A stretch of 64,000 nucleotides of DNA from Saprospiraceae bacterium (GCA_041392805.1 JAWKLJ010000001.1:2170001-2234000), one strand, 5' to 3'; shown: positions 24,662-34,773, numbered from the stretch's first letter. The notes: a model not told the origin generated them from the sequence alone. Translations and numbers: made by a program.

Positions 24662-27541
24662 CTAATACTTCAGAATAAACTTCGATAAATTTTGCCCGGT
24701 CTCCAAGTCTAATTTTTTGCGCAAGCGGTAACGGGCCACTTCTACCCCTCTGAGCGAGATGTGCAGGAGGTTGGCAATGTCTTTGGTATTAAGATTAAGG
24801 CGTAATAAAGCGCAAAGTTTCTGTTCATTGGGAGAAAGGTCAGGATAGTCGGCCCTCAAACGGGTTAAGAAATCTCTGTGCACTTTATCGAAATGGTATT
24901 CAAACTGATCCCAGTCTTCCTGTAGTCTGAGGGTGGTATCGATTTCTTTGACTATTCGTTCCAGAGATTGTTTTGTTTCTACGTTTTTCCCTTTCTGTTT
25001 AACTGCTTTCAACTCCTCCTTTATGGCTTCGATAAATTCATTTTTAACCACCAGGTTCATCGTCGAGGCGGCCAAAAGGTTGTTGACATGCTGAAGCTCG
25101 CTTTGCATTTTTTCTTCTCTCAATTGTAACAGTTCCTGTTCTTTTTGTTGTTCCAGTTCTATTAGTTTTTCCTGCTTTGCGGCAAGCTCCATTTTTTTGG
25201 CTTCCTCAATTTTTAGCGCCTTGCGTTTATAGCGACTCCTCTGATACCGGAACCCTGCAAACAGGGCGCCAATCGCAAGGATCACATATAAAAATTTAGC
25301 CAATAAACTTCTGTGAAACGGCGGTTCTACAACGAGTAGTAAAGTCTGACTGCTGGTAATCTGTCCCTGGTAATTTCGGATTTGTGCCGTGAATTCATAT
25401 TCTCCCTCTGTTAGATTAGTGTATTCCTTGGTAGAGGTACTGGTCCAAGGGCCATAATCTTCATCAAAACCTTTCAAGAGATACCGAAATTGCTGGTTAC
25501 CTAGGTCATTGAATTGAAATGATTCTACGTCAATTTTCAACACTTTGGCTTTGGGGCTAATGACCAAGCGCCCCAGATTGTTTTGCTTTTCTTCAAATGG
25601 TTTTCGGAGATACAAGATGCGATCTTCTGTAACACTGAATACTTGGCTAATGACCAAGGGTTCCTCTATCTCTAAGGGTTCTTCTAACTTAGGGTTATAA
25701 TGAATAAATCCTTCGTTGGCGGAAAATAAAATCCCTTCCTTCATATTTACAGAAACATAGAGCAGGTCGTTGTTCAGGTGGTAACGCAATTGGTAAAGGG
25801 AAGAGGGGATAAACACGTAATTATTTGCACTGATTTGCTTGTAAAAGCCCACCGTATTTTCTGTGAGGATGTGGACATTGTTTTTGTTATCCTGTTCTAG
25901 CAAATAAACAGGTTGCTGCCCAATATTGTCGGAAAATAAATCGGCAACCTTGACGGTCCCTTCTGTGGTGGAAAGTTGGTACAAGCCTGCGTAGGTAGCC
26001 AGATAAAAGTCATCATCTATACGGCTTAATATAATCTGCTCATTAATCGGAAAATCAGTATCCCTTGAGACTTGGTTTACAGTCGCCTGGGTCATGTCTG
26101 CTGACAAAATCAGCTGATACAAGCCCTTGTAGTATTGCCCCACCCAAATGTGTCCTTGCTGATCTTCTTCAAAAAAACGGCTAGAAGCACCGAATCCACT
26201 GATCTTTTGCACCACTTGCAAATCCTTATTTTCGTTTATCTTAAATAGATACAGACCGGCATAGGCTCCTCCGATAGCAAACTCAGGGTTGGATCGCAAT
26301 TGCTTTACCTCCCACAAACCATCGGTAGCTGCTATTCTCCTTGCCTTGCCATTTTCTAGTAGGAATAAACCCGTGTGATGTCCAGCATATAACTTTCCAG
26401 CAATTTCCTGTATACCATAAGCAGGCCCTTCGGTCCCTGAAAGAAATTCACACCGAACAGCCGCTTTTGCTAAATAATAAATCCCATTTGAGGTGGTGTA
26501 ATAGGTTCCCTGTGTCGTTTCAAAAGCCTCATAGCCGCTCCCTTGTAAATTTATTTCCTGGTTGAGCAACCGCATGGGTGAGTTGATGTGCACTAGTGCA
26601 ATCCCATTTTGCATACCCACCCATAGGTTTCCTCTATAATCTTGGAAAGAACGCAAACAAACATTGGTCTCCAGCCCATCTTCTATACTGATTTTTTCAA
26701 TGGTGTATTCCTGAAGGTCATACAAAAACAAGCCAGCTGTTTGGGTGGAAATAGCTAATCGGGTATCTGATAATTGCAATACATGATTGACATAGGTTTC
26801 CCGAAGTGCTTCGATCAACTCATCAAATATTCGGGTAACGCCAAAAGGAGTGGAAAACTCCACCTGCCCTGAATTATAAAACAGCAAATAGCCTCCCTCT
26901 TTAGGGATTATACCGGCAATGATCCGGTCTAGCTCCTCTTGGGGGTAAGTCTGAACCAGCTGATTTTCGACTACTTCAAACAGCTTTCCGCGCTGGCTCT
27001 GAGTGAACAGTTTTCCATTGGAACAAAAGGATCGTTCAAGGCCATCCTGGTGCTTGATAACGGCCATTGTTACCCCATCATAAGCATAAATACCTTGAAA
27101 TGTACAAAAATAAACATGAGATCCGATCAGAAAAACATCCCATACTTCATCAAAGTCTCTTTCGCTTTCAGGGATTTTATCCACTAAGGATACGTATTCC
27201 CAATCGCTTTCATAATAACCAAAATCACCCTGAGAACCGACATAAAGCCGGTCGGTATTTTCATCAAATGCTAGCGATCTCTTCTTTTTTCCCGTTTTGA
27301 AATCATGCCTTTTCCATCCATTTCCATTAAAAGAAAGTACGCCCAAATTGTTGGCTACAAAAAGCGTCATATCCCTGTTCTGGGCAAAATCAATGTTCTG
27401 AATGCCTGCCTTATACTCAGTGGGGCTAAAATTTCGAATGGGATATTTACCCAAAAAAGCTTCCGCCTCCTGTCCATGCAAGACCAGTATAATGATGCAA
27501 CAAATATTTCTGATGGTGTAATAAAAATTATCCATGTGCAA
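24662..27541 (-). CDS. Propeller/Y_Y_Y membrane regulator with LuxR-type HTH
   Basis: This 959-residue one-component regulator begins with an N-terminal signal or anchor. It is followed by two-component-regulator-type propeller repeats through about residue 640 (for example FQDYRGNLWVGMQNGIALVH and DQQGHIWVGQYYKGLYQLI). A Y_Y_Y domain at about 665-735 (LKIDVESFQFNDLGNQQFRYLLKGFDEDYGPW) precedes a membrane span near 745-765 (LLAKFLYVILAIGALFAGF). A long coiled coil runs from about 770 to 850, and the C-terminal LuxR/GerE-like helix-turn-helix (SPNEQKLCALLRLNLNTKDIANLLHISLRGVEVARYRLRKKL) should contact DNA. The periplasmic part probably senses oligosaccharides. It is divergently transcribed from the beta-glucan operon starting at 27779, the usual position for a polysaccharide-locus activator. 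No kinase domain is present. Confidence 0.9.
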   Translation of the reverse strand: MHMDNFYYTIRNICCIIILVLHGQEAEAFLGKYPIRNFSPTEYKAGIQNIDFAQNRDMTLFVANNLGVLSFNGNGWKRHDFKTGKKKRSLAFDENTDRLYVGSQGDFGYYESDWEYVSLVDKIPESERDFDEVWDVFLIGSHVYFCTFQGIYAYDGVTMAVIKHQDGLERSFCSNGKLFTQSQRGKLFEVVENQLVQTYPQEELDRIIAGIIPKEGGYLLFYNSGQVEFSTPFGVTRIFDELIEALRETYVNHVLQLSDTRLAISTQTAGLFLYDLQEYTIEKISIEDGLETNVCLRSFQDYRGNLWVGMQNGIALVHINSPMRLLNQEINLQGSGYEAFETTQGTYYTTSNGIYYLAKAAVRCEFLSGTEGPAYGIQEIAGKLYAGHHTGLFLLENGKARRIAATDGLWEVKQLRSNPEFAIGGAYAGLYLFKINENKDLQVVQKISGFGASSRFFEEDQQGHIWVGQYYKGLYQLILSADMTQATVNQVSRDTDFPINEQIILSRIDDDFYLATYAGLYQLSTTEGTVKVADLFSDNIGQQPVYLLEQDNKNNVHILTENTVGFYKQISANNYVFIPSSLYQLRYHLNNDLLYVSVNMKEGILFSANEGFIHYNPKLEEPLEIEEPLVISQVFSVTEDRILYLRKPFEEKQNNLGRLVISPKAKVLKIDVESFQFNDLGNQQFRYLLKGFDEDYGPWTSTSTKEYTNLTEGEYEFTAQIRNYQGQITSSQTLLLVVEPPFHRSLLAKFLYVILAIGALFAGFRYQRSRYKRKALKIEEAKKMELAAKQEKLIELEQQKEQELLQLREEKMQSELQHVNNLLAASTMNLVVKNEFIEAIKEELKAVKQKGKNVETKQSLERIVKEIDTTLRLQEDWDQFEYHFDKVHRDFLTRLRADYPDLSPNEQKLCALLRLNLNTKDIANLLHISLRGVEVARYRLRKKLDLETGQNLSKFILKY

Positions 27542-27778
27542 TTTTATGTGCCACTAATATAATTAATAATCAATCATTTAAGTGATTTTAAACAAGTAAT
27601 TGATGTAGTTATTTTATTTTTTGATGAAAGAATTGATGAGGATGCTTTTTCAGCTATTGGATAAAATAGCCCTAATTTTGGTCAAAATACCACCAAATAG
27701 AAGGTGCAAAAGGACATGGGATAAACGGTGGTGGAGCCCACAAAGATAATAGCCATCAAAGATCTAAAAATAGGTAAA
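27542..27778. promoter_or_regulatory. Divergent promoter region of the glucan locus
   Basis: This AT-rich gap separates the regulator from the operon it probably controls, so both promoters and the regulator's binding site should be here. No strong inverted repeat was found by eye. Two near-identical TTGATGA(A/G) words occur at about 27619-27641. Confidence 0.4.
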
Positions 27779-30700
27779 ATGAAAAAGATCCTTCTACAAT
27801 TACTCTTATTCGCAATTACCACTTCAATAGTTGCCCAGGCTGATAAAGTATCGGTCGTCAATGATGATGATGGCATGAAGCTAGTCGTCAATGGCTCTGC
27901 TTTTATGGTCAATGGCATGAACTGGGATTACTTTCCTATCGGCACTAATTTTTCCTACAGTTTATGGAAACAACCTGATGATGTCATCAGAGCTGCCCTC
28001 GATGAGGAGATGTCCCTGCTGAAAAACATGGGCGTGAATGTCATTCGACAGTACACAGGTGTACAGCCGCGGTGGATTCAGTACATATATGAAAAACATG
28101 GCATTTACACGATGCTCAACCACTCCTTTGGTCGTTATGGCCTTACCCTGGATGGTACCTGGGTGCCCAATACGGAGTATGCTGATCCTCGGACCCGTCA
28201 ATTGTTGCTGTCTGAGGTGAAAGCTATGGTCGAAGCATACAAGAATACGCCAGGTTTACTCTTGTATCTCCTGGGGAATGAGAACAACTACGGTCTTTTC
28301 TGGGAAGGCGCTGAAACTGAGGACATTCCCATTCAAGACAGGAAGTCCACGACCCGTGCCCGTGCTATGTATAAGTTATTCAATGAAGCAACCAATGAGA
28401 TGAAAGCCATCGATACTTCACATCCGGTGGCTATGTGTAATGGTGATTTGTTATTCATAGAACTCATAGCGGAAGAATGTAAAGATGTAGACATTTTTGG
28501 GGTAAACATGTATCGGGGAGTCTCTTTTGGTGATGCATTCCAAAAGGTCAAAGACGAATTGAACAAGCCGATCCTATTCACAGAGTTTGGTGCAGATGCC
28601 TTCAATGCCATTGAAAATGGGGAAGATCAGCTGTCTCAGGCTTATTATATGGTAGGCAACTGGCAGGAAATCTACGAAAATGCGGCAGGTTTGGGAAAAG
28701 CCGAAAACTCGCTCGGTGGGTTCACTTTCCAGTTTAGTGATGGCTGGTGGAAATTCGGTCAAACCACCTTACTGGACGTACATGACAATAATGCTTCCTG
28801 GTCCAATGGCGGCTATCTGCAGGACTATGTAGAAGGCGAAAACAATATGAATGAAGAGTGGTTTGGTATTTGTGCTAAGGGTCCGACTAACGAAAGAGGC
28901 TTATATAAACTTTATCCCAGAGCAGCCTACTATGCCCTAAAAGAAGCACACCAGCTAAACCCATATGCCGTCACCGACGGCATAGAAGGAGTCAAAGCAC
29001 ATTTTTCCAATATCGCCTTGATGGATGCCATGCTTAAGGCAAGGGGAGATAAAGCGGCCCTGGTGACGGAGGAAGTGAAAAAGGTGCGCATTAGCAGTCT
29101 AAGAGCCGAGTTATCCACATTCACGACAGGCGGTAAGTCTTTGACCACGCCAGAGGAAGCAGACCCCAGTAAATTGAGCTATCCAGATGAGTTGGGTTTT
29201 GATCACATGGCTTCCTATTTCATCGGGGTGGAAGCCAACCCTAGCAATGACGTTCGTCTAAATGTTTCCTTCAATATACTGGGTAATGTAGCCGAAAATC
29301 CAATCAACGAAATATTTTATGAAAACCGTGGCCGACCTCGGACGGTGAACACCAATCAAGGCGGTCTACAACTATCATCGCTCAACCGCGTAAGTGTCTA
29401 TCGGACTGATTTTAGTTGGAATAATAAATGGTATAATTTAACGGGCTTTTATCGTACGGGCCACTATCATTGGGGTTATGAAGGAGACTTTTTTGGCCTC
29501 TATCCAGAAGCTAATTATGGTCCAAACATCGATATCTACAATGGCAATGCACCATTCGGTTTTGAAGTGGAGGGCAAAAAAACGCTTTCGGGCTTTAAAG
29601 CCGCATTCGGCCCAGAATTATGGTGGGGTGCCAACCCTGCTTTGTTGCTGAAGTATTCGCGAAAATTCGGCGCCTTTGATGTTACGGGTATCTTCCATGA
29701 AGATTTGGACAAACCGGGCCCTACTGTCAGTTCTTTTGCTATACCCGTGCCACAGACACGAAGAGCGACCCTACATGTAAAGACCAAATTAGGACCCCTT
29801 GGCGTGGAGGTAGGCGGTATTTGGGGCGGGCAGCCTTTGGTAGGCAGAACTTTCCAGGTTGTTCAGGAGAAGGAAGGAAAAGATGTCGCTTATCAAGACG
29901 AAATCAAGGATAAGGACAATTGGGGTGGAAAGATGAAATTCACCCTTACTTCCGGAAAGATCAATTGGTATGCGCAAGGTGCGGCGATGGGTTTGGTCGC
30001 CAATGGAGGAGCCGACTATACCAGGACCTTTACCGGCTGGCGACTGAAAGACTCCGGTAGCGGCAACCAATTTAACTTCCTCACTGGTTTTACCTATGGA
30101 ATGGGCAACCTCCAAATCGCTCCTAACTTCTTGTGGCAGCGACCGGTCGTCAAGCCAATCCCTTTTGACATAGCGGCTCCTGGCAGGCCAAGAAACATAT
30201 TAGATGACCCTTTCGCCGTCAGGCAAAACAGGGAAACCGTAGCAGGTGAACTTTTACTCACTTATGATCCTACCCCCGCAACCTGGATGTATGAATGGGA
30301 TAATGACCTGACAGAAGACGCCCCCTTGGCGGTCAGTGCTGGCTTTGTATTTCGTCACCTGCCTACCACACAGGACGCTGGTGTCGGTATTTTCGGTGAC
30401 GGGCGAACTTTGTTTGTATTCCCTGGTGCTCCCCCTGCCAAAGACCTTTGGGAGGTTCATACCCGGGTGGTATCAAGAATCAGCACTGACTTCGGCTTTA
30501 TTGCCAATATCTACGGTGGTAATGCCCAAGCCAATGGTAGTGATCCCCGCTTGATTGAGCGCTTTGGCACCGATTTGCGCATGATCTACCAAAAACTGAA
30601 GCTAAGTGCCATGGTCAAAGTAAATGACTGGGGACCCTATGATTATCATCGTGATTTCAATTTAACTTTTCCCTTACAATTAACCTTAGATCTATCCACT

Positions 30701-30913
30701 TCCGTAGGAAATCCCAAGTGGATAGATCTGCCCGATACCCGAGCAGGCATCCGCGGGACCTGGCGGTCATTGGATCAATATTCTCCGCGCTATTGTCCTA
30801 CCACAACGCTGAACGTAGTTGGTGAAGCAATTTGTGATCCACTTGCGCCGGGTTTTGACAATGGCCAGGAATGGGAAATTAGAACCTATTTACACTTCAA
30901 CATAGGTAAATAA
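27779..30913 (+). CDS. Clan GH-A (GH2-like) hydrolase fused to outer-membrane-type beta-barrel
   Basis: The start is set at the ATG at 27779 (MKKILLQLLLFAITTSIVAQA, a signal peptide), giving 1,044 residues; the frame opens 17 codons upstream. Residues about 25-410 are a GH2/GH5-like TIM barrel: NGSAFMVNGMNWDYFP, NMGVNVIRQYTG, LLGNENNYG with acid/base candidate E168, and ILFTEFGAD with nucleophile candidate E269. From about residue 480 to the end the sequence is mostly alternating, aromatic-rich strands (FSWNNKWYNLTGFYRTGHYHWGY, WGANPALLLKYSRKFGAFDVTGIF), ending EIRTYLHFNIGK like an outer-membrane barrel. It is the first gene of the glucan operon and is followed 14 bp later by a lipoprotein gene. 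It may combine cutting and passage of glucan at the outer membrane. The exact GH family and the barrel topology are inferred. Confidence 0.75.
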   Translation: MKKILLQLLLFAITTSIVAQADKVSVVNDDDGMKLVVNGSAFMVNGMNWDYFPIGTNFSYSLWKQPDDVIRAALDEEMSLLKNMGVNVIRQYTGVQPRWIQYIYEKHGIYTMLNHSFGRYGLTLDGTWVPNTEYADPRTRQLLLSEVKAMVEAYKNTPGLLLYLLGNENNYGLFWEGAETEDIPIQDRKSTTRARAMYKLFNEATNEMKAIDTSHPVAMCNGDLLFIELIAEECKDVDIFGVNMYRGVSFGDAFQKVKDELNKPILFTEFGADAFNAIENGEDQLSQAYYMVGNWQEIYENAAGLGKAENSLGGFTFQFSDGWWKFGQTTLLDVHDNNASWSNGGYLQDYVEGENNMNEEWFGICAKGPTNERGLYKLYPRAAYYALKEAHQLNPYAVTDGIEGVKAHFSNIALMDAMLKARGDKAALVTEEVKKVRISSLRAELSTFTTGGKSLTTPEEADPSKLSYPDELGFDHMASYFIGVEANPSNDVRLNVSFNILGNVAENPINEIFYENRGRPRTVNTNQGGLQLSSLNRVSVYRTDFSWNNKWYNLTGFYRTGHYHWGYEGDFFGLYPEANYGPNIDIYNGNAPFGFEVEGKKTLSGFKAAFGPELWWGANPALLLKYSRKFGAFDVTGIFHEDLDKPGPTVSSFAIPVPQTRRATLHVKTKLGPLGVEVGGIWGGQPLVGRTFQVVQEKEGKDVAYQDEIKDKDNWGGKMKFTLTSGKINWYAQGAAMGLVANGGADYTRTFTGWRLKDSGSGNQFNFLTGFTYGMGNLQIAPNFLWQRPVVKPIPFDIAAPGRPRNILDDPFAVRQNRETVAGELLLTYDPTPATWMYEWDNDLTEDAPLAVSAGFVFRHLPTTQDAGVGIFGDGRTLFVFPGAPPAKDLWEVHTRVVSRISTDFGFIANIYGGNAQANGSDPRLIERFGTDLRMIYQKLKLSAMVKVNDWGPYDYHRDFNLTFPLQLTLDLSTSVGNPKWIDLPDTRAGIRGTWRSLDQYSPRYCPTTTLNVVGEAICDPLAPGFDNGQEWEIRTYLHFNIGK

Positions 30914-30927
30914 AAAAAATAAGAAAG

Positions 30928-33888
30928 ATGAAAGCTAATCGAACATATAAAGCGCTAATATCACTAGCTACAGCCTTTATTTTTATCCTATTATTCAGTT
31001 GCAATAGGGATATAGATGAATTGGAACCTGCCACTTTCCCTACCAATGCGGAGGTCTTCATTGATGGTTTCTCCGCAGGCTTGAACTATGCTGCTTTCGG
31101 TGGCTCCAAGGTAACCGCCTTTGATGTGGATACAGATGTAAAATACGATGGAACCTCCGCTATGCGCTTTGAGGTTCCAGATTTTGAGGACCCAGAGGGC
31201 AGCTATGCTGGTGGGGCCTTTTATACCTCCGTTGCCCGGGATTTATCGGGTTATGATGCACTCACTTTCTGGGCCAAAGGCTCCAAAGCAGCGACTATTG
31301 ATGTTGTCGGTTTTGGTAATGACCTTGGCGAGGCTAAGTACCAGGTCACTTTGAGTGGTGTAAACATTAATTCGAACTGGAAAAAGTACTACATCCCCAT
31401 CCCTGATGCATCCAAACTCATAGAAGAAAGAGGGATGTTTTTCTATTCTGAAGGACCAGAAGAAGGACGGGGATATACTTTCTGGATTGATGAGGTCAAA
31501 TTTGAAAAACTGGGCACCATAGCCCATCCTCGCCCAGCGATCCTTGAGACACAAGACCAGACGGTGTCTGCCGAAACCGGGGATAAGCTTCAAATTGGAG
31601 GGCTTTCCACCACCTTTAACCTGCCTTCGGGTATTGACCAAAAAGTAGCCGTTGCCCCAGCCTATTTCAACTTTTTCTCTTCTGCCCAATCCATTGCCAC
31701 CGTAAATGGGGCAGGAACAGTCACCGTTCTTGATGCTGGTTCAGCAGTAATCACGGCTACCTTGGGAGACTTAGATGCAGCGGGCTCCTTAAGCATAGAA
31801 TCGACCGGCGCACCGCTGCTACCACCTGTAGCTGCACCCGCTCCAAAGATTAGCCAGGACAGTGTGATCTCCATGTTTAGTAATGTCTACAACAATGTAA
31901 AAGTGGATACATGGAATCCATTTTGGGAATTCTCAACGGCTGAAGTAGCAGATGTCAAAATCGGCAATGATGATGTGAAACGATACAAGAATTTAAATTT
32001 TGTAGGCATCCTAACAGAATCTGAGAAAATAGACGCCACCGAAATGACGCATTTCCATCTTGACCTTTGGACACCAGACGCAACAGAACCGCCTGCTGCC
32101 TTCAAGGTCCTGCTAGTTGACTTTGGAGCAGATGGCAATTTTGGTGGCGGAGATGATTCGTCTCATGAGTTGAGCTTTACCAGCCCAACACTGGCGACAG
32201 AAACCTGGGTTAGCCTCGACATACCACTAGCAGACTTTGCCGGATTAACCAGTCGCGCAAACATTGCTCAATTGGTGCTTTCTGGCGATTTATCCAATGT
32301 ATTTATAGATAATGTTTATTACTATAATAGCGGAGAGATTGCCACTACTCCTGAGCCGACCTCGGCAGCTCCCACCCCTACAAAAAACGAGGCGAATGTC
32401 ATTTCGCTCTTTAGTGATGCGTATACTGATGTCCCCGTAGATACCTGGCGGACGGATTGGTCTGCTGCCAACTTTGAGGATGTCAGCATAGCTGGCAATC
32501 CAACTAAAAAGTACAGCAACCTGGATTTTGTTGGCATTGAAACCGTGGCTAATACCATTGATGCTAGCAATATGACCCACTTCCATGTTGATGTATGGTC
32601 GGCTAATTATGCTTTCTTTGGTATCAAACTAGTAGATTTTGGGGCTGACGGCGCATTCGGCGGCGGCGATGATGTGGAGCATCAAGTCGATTTCCAGGCT
32701 CCTGCCCAGAGCAATTGGGTAGGTTTCGATATCCCACTAAGTGATTTTGCAGGACTAACCTCAAAAAGCAATTTAGCACAATACATATTAGTAGGACAAC
32801 CATCTGGGGCCACCACTGTCTTCATAGACAATATGTACTTCTACAACGAAGATGGCGGCGGTATGCTCACGGAGCCTGTCCAAGCCGCACCTACCCCTGC
32901 CCAAAATGCAGCGGATGTGATTTCCCTCTTTAGTGATGCCTATACCAATGTCAGCGTAGATACCTGGCGGACGGATTGGTCTGCTGCCAACTTTGAGGAT
33001 GTCAGCATAGCTGGCAATCCAACTAAAAAGTACAGCAACCTGGATTTTGTTGGCATTGAAACCGTGGCCAATACCATAGACGCCAGCAGTATGACCCACT
33101 TCCATGTTGATGTGTGGTCAGCTGACTATACCTTCTTTGGCATTAAGCTGGTTGACTTCGGTGCTGACGGCGCATTCGGCGGCGGCGATGATGTGGAGCA
33201 TCAGCTCAACTTTGACATGCCCCAACAGGGAAATTGGCTGAGTTTCGATATCCCACTAAGTGATTTTGCAGGACTAACCACAAAAAGCAATTTAGCACAA
33301 TACATATTAGTAGGACAACCATCTGGGGCCACCACCGTCTTCATAGACAATATGTACTTCTACAACGAAGATGGCGGCGGTATGCTCACGGAGCCTGTCC
33401 AAGCCGCACCTACCCCTGCCCAAAATGCAGCGGATGTGATTTCCCTCTTTAGTGATGCCTATACCAATGTCAGCGTGGATACCTGGCGGACGGATTGGTC
33501 TGCTGCCAACTTTGAGGATGTCAGCATAGCTGGCAACCCAACTAAAAAGTACAGCAACCTGGATTTTGTTGGCATTGAAACCGTGGCTAATACTATTGAC
33601 GCAACAGCAATGACCCATTTTCACATCGATATATGGTCAGCTGATTTCACCCTATTTGGCATTAAGCTGGTTGACTTCGGTGCTGACGGCGCATTCGGCG
33701 GGGGGGATGATGTGGAGCATCAGCTCAACTTTGATATGCCTCAACAGGGAAATTGGCTGAGTTTAGATATTCCGCTGACTGATTTTACGGGGCTTACCAC
33801 TAAAGGGAACATAGCTCAATACATTCTGGTAGGCCAGCCGACTGGAGCCACCACGATCTATGTAGACAATCTATATTTTCATAAGTAG
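30928..33888 (+). CDS. Surface-type lipoprotein with four tandem ~173-residue modules
   Basis: This 986-residue protein has a lipoprotein signal (IFILLFSCNRDIDELEP, Cys at 25). Residues about 40-195 resemble a CBM11-like or other jelly-roll domain (YDGTSAMRFEVPDF... YTFWIDEVKFEK), and about 205-290 a bacterial Ig-like domain. Four homologous modules follow, beginning at bases 31858, 32392, 32911 and 33430. Each has a VISxFSxxYxxVxVDTW opening, KKYSNLDFVGIET, MTHFHVDVWS, VDFGADGAFGGGDD and xxFIDNMYFY. The last three are exactly 519 bp apart and nearly identical in long stretches. No catalytic motif is seen. Its place between the barrel fusion and the GH16 gene suggests a glucan-binding role analogous to SusD or surface glycan-binding proteins. 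Confidence 0.85.
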   Translation: MKANRTYKALISLATAFIFILLFSCNRDIDELEPATFPTNAEVFIDGFSAGLNYAAFGGSKVTAFDVDTDVKYDGTSAMRFEVPDFEDPEGSYAGGAFYTSVARDLSGYDALTFWAKGSKAATIDVVGFGNDLGEAKYQVTLSGVNINSNWKKYYIPIPDASKLIEERGMFFYSEGPEEGRGYTFWIDEVKFEKLGTIAHPRPAILETQDQTVSAETGDKLQIGGLSTTFNLPSGIDQKVAVAPAYFNFFSSAQSIATVNGAGTVTVLDAGSAVITATLGDLDAAGSLSIESTGAPLLPPVAAPAPKISQDSVISMFSNVYNNVKVDTWNPFWEFSTAEVADVKIGNDDVKRYKNLNFVGILTESEKIDATEMTHFHLDLWTPDATEPPAAFKVLLVDFGADGNFGGGDDSSHELSFTSPTLATETWVSLDIPLADFAGLTSRANIAQLVLSGDLSNVFIDNVYYYNSGEIATTPEPTSAAPTPTKNEANVISLFSDAYTDVPVDTWRTDWSAANFEDVSIAGNPTKKYSNLDFVGIETVANTIDASNMTHFHVDVWSANYAFFGIKLVDFGADGAFGGGDDVEHQVDFQAPAQSNWVGFDIPLSDFAGLTSKSNLAQYILVGQPSGATTVFIDNMYFYNEDGGGMLTEPVQAAPTPAQNAADVISLFSDAYTNVSVDTWRTDWSAANFEDVSIAGNPTKKYSNLDFVGIETVANTIDASSMTHFHVDVWSADYTFFGIKLVDFGADGAFGGGDDVEHQLNFDMPQQGNWLSFDIPLSDFAGLTTKSNLAQYILVGQPSGATTVFIDNMYFYNEDGGGMLTEPVQAAPTPAQNAADVISLFSDAYTNVSVDTWRTDWSAANFEDVSIAGNPTKKYSNLDFVGIETVANTIDATAMTHFHIDIWSADFTLFGIKLVDFGADGAFGGGDDVEHQLNFDMPQQGNWLSLDIPLTDFTGLTTKGNIAQYILVGQPTGATTIYVDNLYFHK
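32392..33888 (+). repeat. Three 519-bp tandem repeats inside a lipoprotein gene
   Basis: Units start at 32392, 32911 and 33430, an exact 519-bp (173-codon) period. Units 2 and 3 share a start-side block identical or nearly so for about 150 bases. Units 1 and 2 share another identical block around the LVGQPSGATTVFIDN codons. The mosaic of identical patches suggests recent duplication with gene conversion. A fourth, more diverged unit starts at 31858. Confidence 0.85.
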
Positions 33889-33954
33889 CATCTTAAAAAA
33901 GAAAGTCTTATGCAATACCAAGTTAGAACAATGATAAACTTCTTTATAATAAAA

Positions 33955-33960
33955 AAGGAG
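33955..33960 (+). promoter_or_regulatory. Shine-Dalgarno-like AAGGAG for the GH16 gene
   Basis: AAGGAG lies six bases before the ATG at 33967 and supports that start over the one 19 codons upstream. Such a motif is unusual here, since almost no other gene in the window has one. Confidence 0.5.
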
Positions 33961-33966
33961 AGCCAC

Positions 33967-34773
33967 ATGGCTTTTCGAATCGCTATACTTTTGGTCTTCT
34001 GCTCCACTTTCTTCGGCTGTGAGAAGGAGGATAAAGTTTTTGCAGACCGCAATTGGCAACTCGTATGGGAGGATGAATTTGATGGAGCGGTCGGTCAACT
34101 ACCAGATGCAACGAAATGGAATTTTGATATCGGTACCGATTGGGGTAACCGCCAACTAGAGTATGATACCGATCGTCCTGAAAATGCCGCTACCGACGGA
34201 AATGGAAACCTAGCGATTGTAGCGCGACGGGAATCCTATGCTGGTGCGCCATTTACGTCTGCGAGGATCACCACTAAAGGTAAATTGGATCAAACTTACG
34301 GTCGTTTTGAAGCCCGTATCAAGATGCCTTGGGGCCCAGGAATCTGGCCAGCCTTCTGGTTGTTGGGATCGAATATAGACGAGGTGAGTTGGCCACAATG
34401 TGGTGAAATCGACATCATGGAATACAGAGGACAGCAGCCAAATTTAATCCACGGCACCATCCACGGACCAGGATATTCGGGCGGGGCAGCGATAACGAAA
34501 AGTTTTGGCTTTGAGAAGGATAGATTCGATGTTGATTTCCACATTTTTGCGGTCGAATGGGGCAAAGAATATATCAATTTCTTTGTAGATGAAACCCTTT
34601 ACAAATCTATTACCCCTGCTGATGTACCAGGTGAATGGGTCTTTGACCATCCCTTCCATATCATCTTGAACCTGGCAGTAGGGGGAGACTATGTAGGTTT
34701 CCCAACTAGCCAAACGCCTTTTCCACAGACGATGCTGGTGGATTGGGTAAGAGTATATCAAGAAAAGAATTAG
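33967..34773 (+). CDS. GH16 laminarinase-type endo-beta-1,3-glucanase lipoprotein
   Basis: The start at 33967 (MAFRIAILLVFCSTFFGCEKED) gives a lipoprotein signal with Cys at residue 18; the frame opens 19 codons earlier. The mature protein is a single GH16 domain: WQLVWEDEFDGA, WNFDIGTDWGNRQLEYDT, GRFEARIKMPWGPGIWPAFWLLG, and the catalytic GEIDIMEYRG with E147, D149 and E152. It then has IHGTIHGPGYSGG and HIFAVEWGKEYINFFVD. The extra Met in the E-I-D-I-M-E motif is the hallmark of GH16 laminarinases. It should cut beta-1,3-glucan on the cell surface or in the periplasm to feed the phosphorylase and GH17 enzymes encoded downstream. Confidence 0.94.
   Translation: MAFRIAILLVFCSTFFGCEKEDKVFADRNWQLVWEDEFDGAVGQLPDATKWNFDIGTDWGNRQLEYDTDRPENAATDGNGNLAIVARRESYAGAPFTSARITTKGKLDQTYGRFEARIKMPWGPGIWPAFWLLGSNIDEVSWPQCGEIDIMEYRGQQPNLIHGTIHGPGYSGGAAITKSFGFEKDRFDVDFHIFAVEWGKEYINFFVDETLYKSITPADVPGEWVFDHPFHIILNLAVGGDYVGFPTSQTPFPQTMLVDWVRVYQEKN

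Noticed and set aside
32392..33888. Regular repeats that could suggest a CRISPR array
   Set aside because: The 519-bp units are in-frame protein modules, far too long and without spacers.
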